Source: Prevotella sp. (GTDB lineage: Bacteria > Bacteroidota > Bacteroidia > Bacteroidales > Bacteroidaceae). Taken from it: DNA of 42,617 bases. Below, in pieces: positions 41,168-42,617 of the stretch (the stretch's first letter is position 1; every line of letters begins with the position of its first letter). Under the pieces are notes generated by a model. The model saw nothing but the letters and a program-made list of their open reading frames with translations, had not been told where the DNA came from and did no database searches. The translations under genes were made by a program, and so were the position numbers. Location of the stretch: assembly GCA_016291085.1 (NCBI GenBank), contig JAEEVW010000030.1:1-42617 (forward strand), in the 5' to 3' direction.

Positions 41168-42617
41168 ATGAATAGAAGAATACTGCTGATAGGTTTATCA
41201 TTTATCATCTGTCAGTTATCGTTTAGCTCAGCCGGGGCGAAGAACTATCAGCTGACGTCGCCCGACGGATGCCTTACCGTCACCATCGACAAGGGTATCA
41301 CGCTGACCGTGAGCCGACAGGACAGCGAGTTGCTGACGGTAAAAGCCGCGCTCAACGGCAGCGACAGCAAACTCATCGGTGTACACACCACCAAGGTGCG
41401 CCGCGAACACATCGAGGCCCCCTTCTACCGCCAGAAGCAGTTTGACATAGCCTATACGGAGGCCGACGTAGCGCTGGCTGGAAGTATGCGCATGCAGGTG
41501 CGCGCCTACAACGAGGGTATGGCCTACCGCTTCCTGACAACCAACGCCGGAGAGACCATCATCAACAGCGAGCAGGCCGACTTCCGCTTCCCGGAGGAGT
41601 CGAAGGCTTGGCTCAACTATACCACTAACCCTGAGAAGCCCTATGCCATGGCTTTCCAGAACACCTATCACACGACGCATCTTGAAGATGCACGTCCGCT
41701 GCCGGCCTTCCTGCCTGCAACGATAGAGGTGCCAAGTGGGGTGAAGGTGACTATCTTGGAGAGCGACCTCCGCTCGTATCCCGGCATGTTCCTGAAAGCT
41801 GATGGTAACGTCTTGGTAGCTGAATTTGCGAAGTACCCGAAGCGGATGGATTATTACAAGTGGCGCGGTATGAGCTATGTGGCCGAGACCGAGGATTATA
41901 TTGCCAAGACTATAGGCGCGAGGACGTACCCTTGGCGCGTGATGGCCATCACGGAGCGGGATACCGACATGCCCGTCAACAATTTGGTCTATGCGCTGGC
42001 TACGCCCAATCAGATTGATAACACCTCGTGGCTGAAGCCCGGTAAGGTGGCTTGGGACTGGTGGAACGACTGGAACCTGAAGGGTGTGGACTTCGAGGCA
42101 GGCATCAACACGCGTACGTACCAATATTATATTGACTTCGCGGCCAGCAACCATATTCCCTACGTGGTTCTCGACGAGGGATGGTATGACTCCTCGAAGG
42201 GCGACATCATGAATACCATTGCCGATATCGACTTGCCGCAACTGATTGATTACGGCCGCAAGAAGGGTGTTGGCATCGTGCTGTGGACGGTGTTCAACGT
42301 GCTTGACGAGCATCTGAAAGAAGCCTGTGAGAAATATGCGCGGATGGGCGTCAAGGGCTTTAAGGTCGACTTCCTTGACCGCAACGACCAGACGGCCGTT
42401 GAAATGGCAGAGCGTATTGCCAAAGCGTGTGCTACCAACAAGCTGTTTCTCGACTATCACGGCTACTTTGCCCCAACGGGCATGAGCCGCACCTATCCGA
42501 ATATCCTGAACTACGAGGGTGTCTTCGGTATGGAGGAGTGCCGTTGGGCAAAACGTGATACCGACATGCCGCTCTATGATGTGACGTTCCCCTTCATCCG
42601 CATGATGGCAGGCAGCG
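41168..42617 (+). CDS. GH97 family glycoside hydrolase (3' end outside window)
   Basis: The frame starts at ATG 41168 and is open to the right edge: 483 residues of a family usually about 650-740 long. The signal peptide (MNRRILLIGLSFIICQLSFSSAGA) has a core built from a heptanucleotide repeat. The N-terminal GH97 beta-sandwich (about 25-275: YQLTSPDGCLTVTIDKGITLTV, GMAYRFLTT) is followed by the (beta/alpha)8 domain with WLKPGKVAWDWWNDWNLKGVDF, YVVLDEGWYD, GFKVDFLDRND and RTYPNILNYEGVFGMEE. Asp401 in KVDFLD is a candidate nucleophile of the retaining (alpha-galactosidase-like) branch. The inverting SusB-type alpha-glucosidases use glutamates instead. Calcium-ligand residues lie partly beyond the window. 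It is third in the GH127 operon. Confidence 0.92.
   Translation, partial: MNRRILLIGLSFIICQLSFSSAGAKNYQLTSPDGCLTVTIDKGITLTVSRQDSELLTVKAALNGSDSKLIGVHTTKVRREHIEAPFYRQKQFDIAYTEADVALAGSMRMQVRAYNEGMAYRFLTTNAGETIINSEQADFRFPEESKAWLNYTTNPEKPYAMAFQNTYHTTHLEDARPLPAFLPATIEVPSGVKVTILESDLRSYPGMFLKADGNVLVAEFAKYPKRMDYYKWRGMSYVAETEDYIAKTIGARTYPWRVMAITERDTDMPVNNLVYALATPNQIDNTSWLKPGKVAWDWWNDWNLKGVDFEAGINTRTYQYYIDFAASNHIPYVVLDEGWYDSSKGDIMNTIADIDLPQLIDYGRKKGVGIVLWTVFNVLDEHLKEACEKYARMGVKGFKVDFLDRNDQTAVEMAERIAKACATNKLFLDYHGYFAPTGMSRTYPNILNYEGVFGMEECRWAKRDTDMPLYDVTFPFIRMMAGS
41194..41228 (+). repeat. Heptanucleotide repeat forming the GH97 signal-peptide core
   Basis: Units TTTATCA, TTTATCA, TCTGTCA, GTTATCG and TTTAGCT, decaying along the tract, encode LSFIICQLSFS. 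Confidence 0.85.

Noticed and set aside
41228..42460. A 410-codon minus-strand open frame
   Set aside because: It lies antisense to the GH97 gene, whose frame is open to the window edge and matches family motifs throughout. The antisense product has no recognizable domain.

Overview
The window looks like a chromosomal segment of a Bacteroidales bacterium, most likely Prevotella or a close relative. The reasons are paired SusC/SusD outer-membrane glycan importers, a hybrid two-component sensor/regulator (HTCS), A-rich leaders without Shine-Dalgarno sites, promoters of the Bacteroidetes type (-7 TAnnTTTG), and signal peptides built from short tandem repeats. The genus is inferred; no rRNA or other taxonomic marker is present.

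Layout. Positions 1-2352 are a flank: the 3' end of a GH43-like gene overlapping an ECF sigma factor (+), a convergent M16 zinc protease (-), and a fragment of a HigA-type antitoxin. Positions 2377-25342 read as one long leftward gene series with gaps of about 10-42 bp. It starts with a secreted HExxH metallopeptidase-like protein. Then come a fasciclin-domain lipoprotein, a SusC/SusD pair, two more fasciclin lipoproteins, a second SusC/SusD pair, and finally the HTCS regulator. Divergent from it is a secreted protein of about five DUF4859-like modules (25610-28057) with a clear terminator. A 388-bp convergent intergenic region follows, holding a large palindromic element and a pair of alternative hairpins. 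Positions 28446-36052 are a second leftward operon (HExxH protein, CotH-family protein, HExxH + DUF4859 protein, multidomain GH43). Diverging from it, 36252 to the right edge is a rightward operon: GH127-family beta-L-arabinofuranosidase, S9 serine peptidase, and a GH97 gene cut by the window end.

How it may work together. This is a polysaccharide- or glycoprotein-utilization locus (PUL). GH127 (beta-L-arabinofuranose), GH43 (often arabinose or xylose), GH97 (alpha-galactosidase or alpha-glucosidase), a DPP-like S9 peptidase and three secreted metalloprotease-like proteins suggest a glycoprotein substrate. Plant hydroxyproline-rich glycoproteins of the extensin type, which carry Hyp-arabinosides and Ser-alpha-galactose, are an attractive but unproven candidate. 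A repeated half-site (consensus TTRGMCNAT, two copies 21 bp apart) lies in both divergent promoter regions and has identical placement in front of the second and third operons. It is the best candidate for the HTCS operator.

The most unusual feature is a family of at least 16 heptanucleotide repeat tracts. They form the hydrophobic cores of signal peptides, interdomain linkers and gene spacers throughout the locus. Because seven is not a multiple of three, each coding tract encodes the same peptide in all three frames. SusD and fasciclin genes also share near-identical signal-peptide cassettes.
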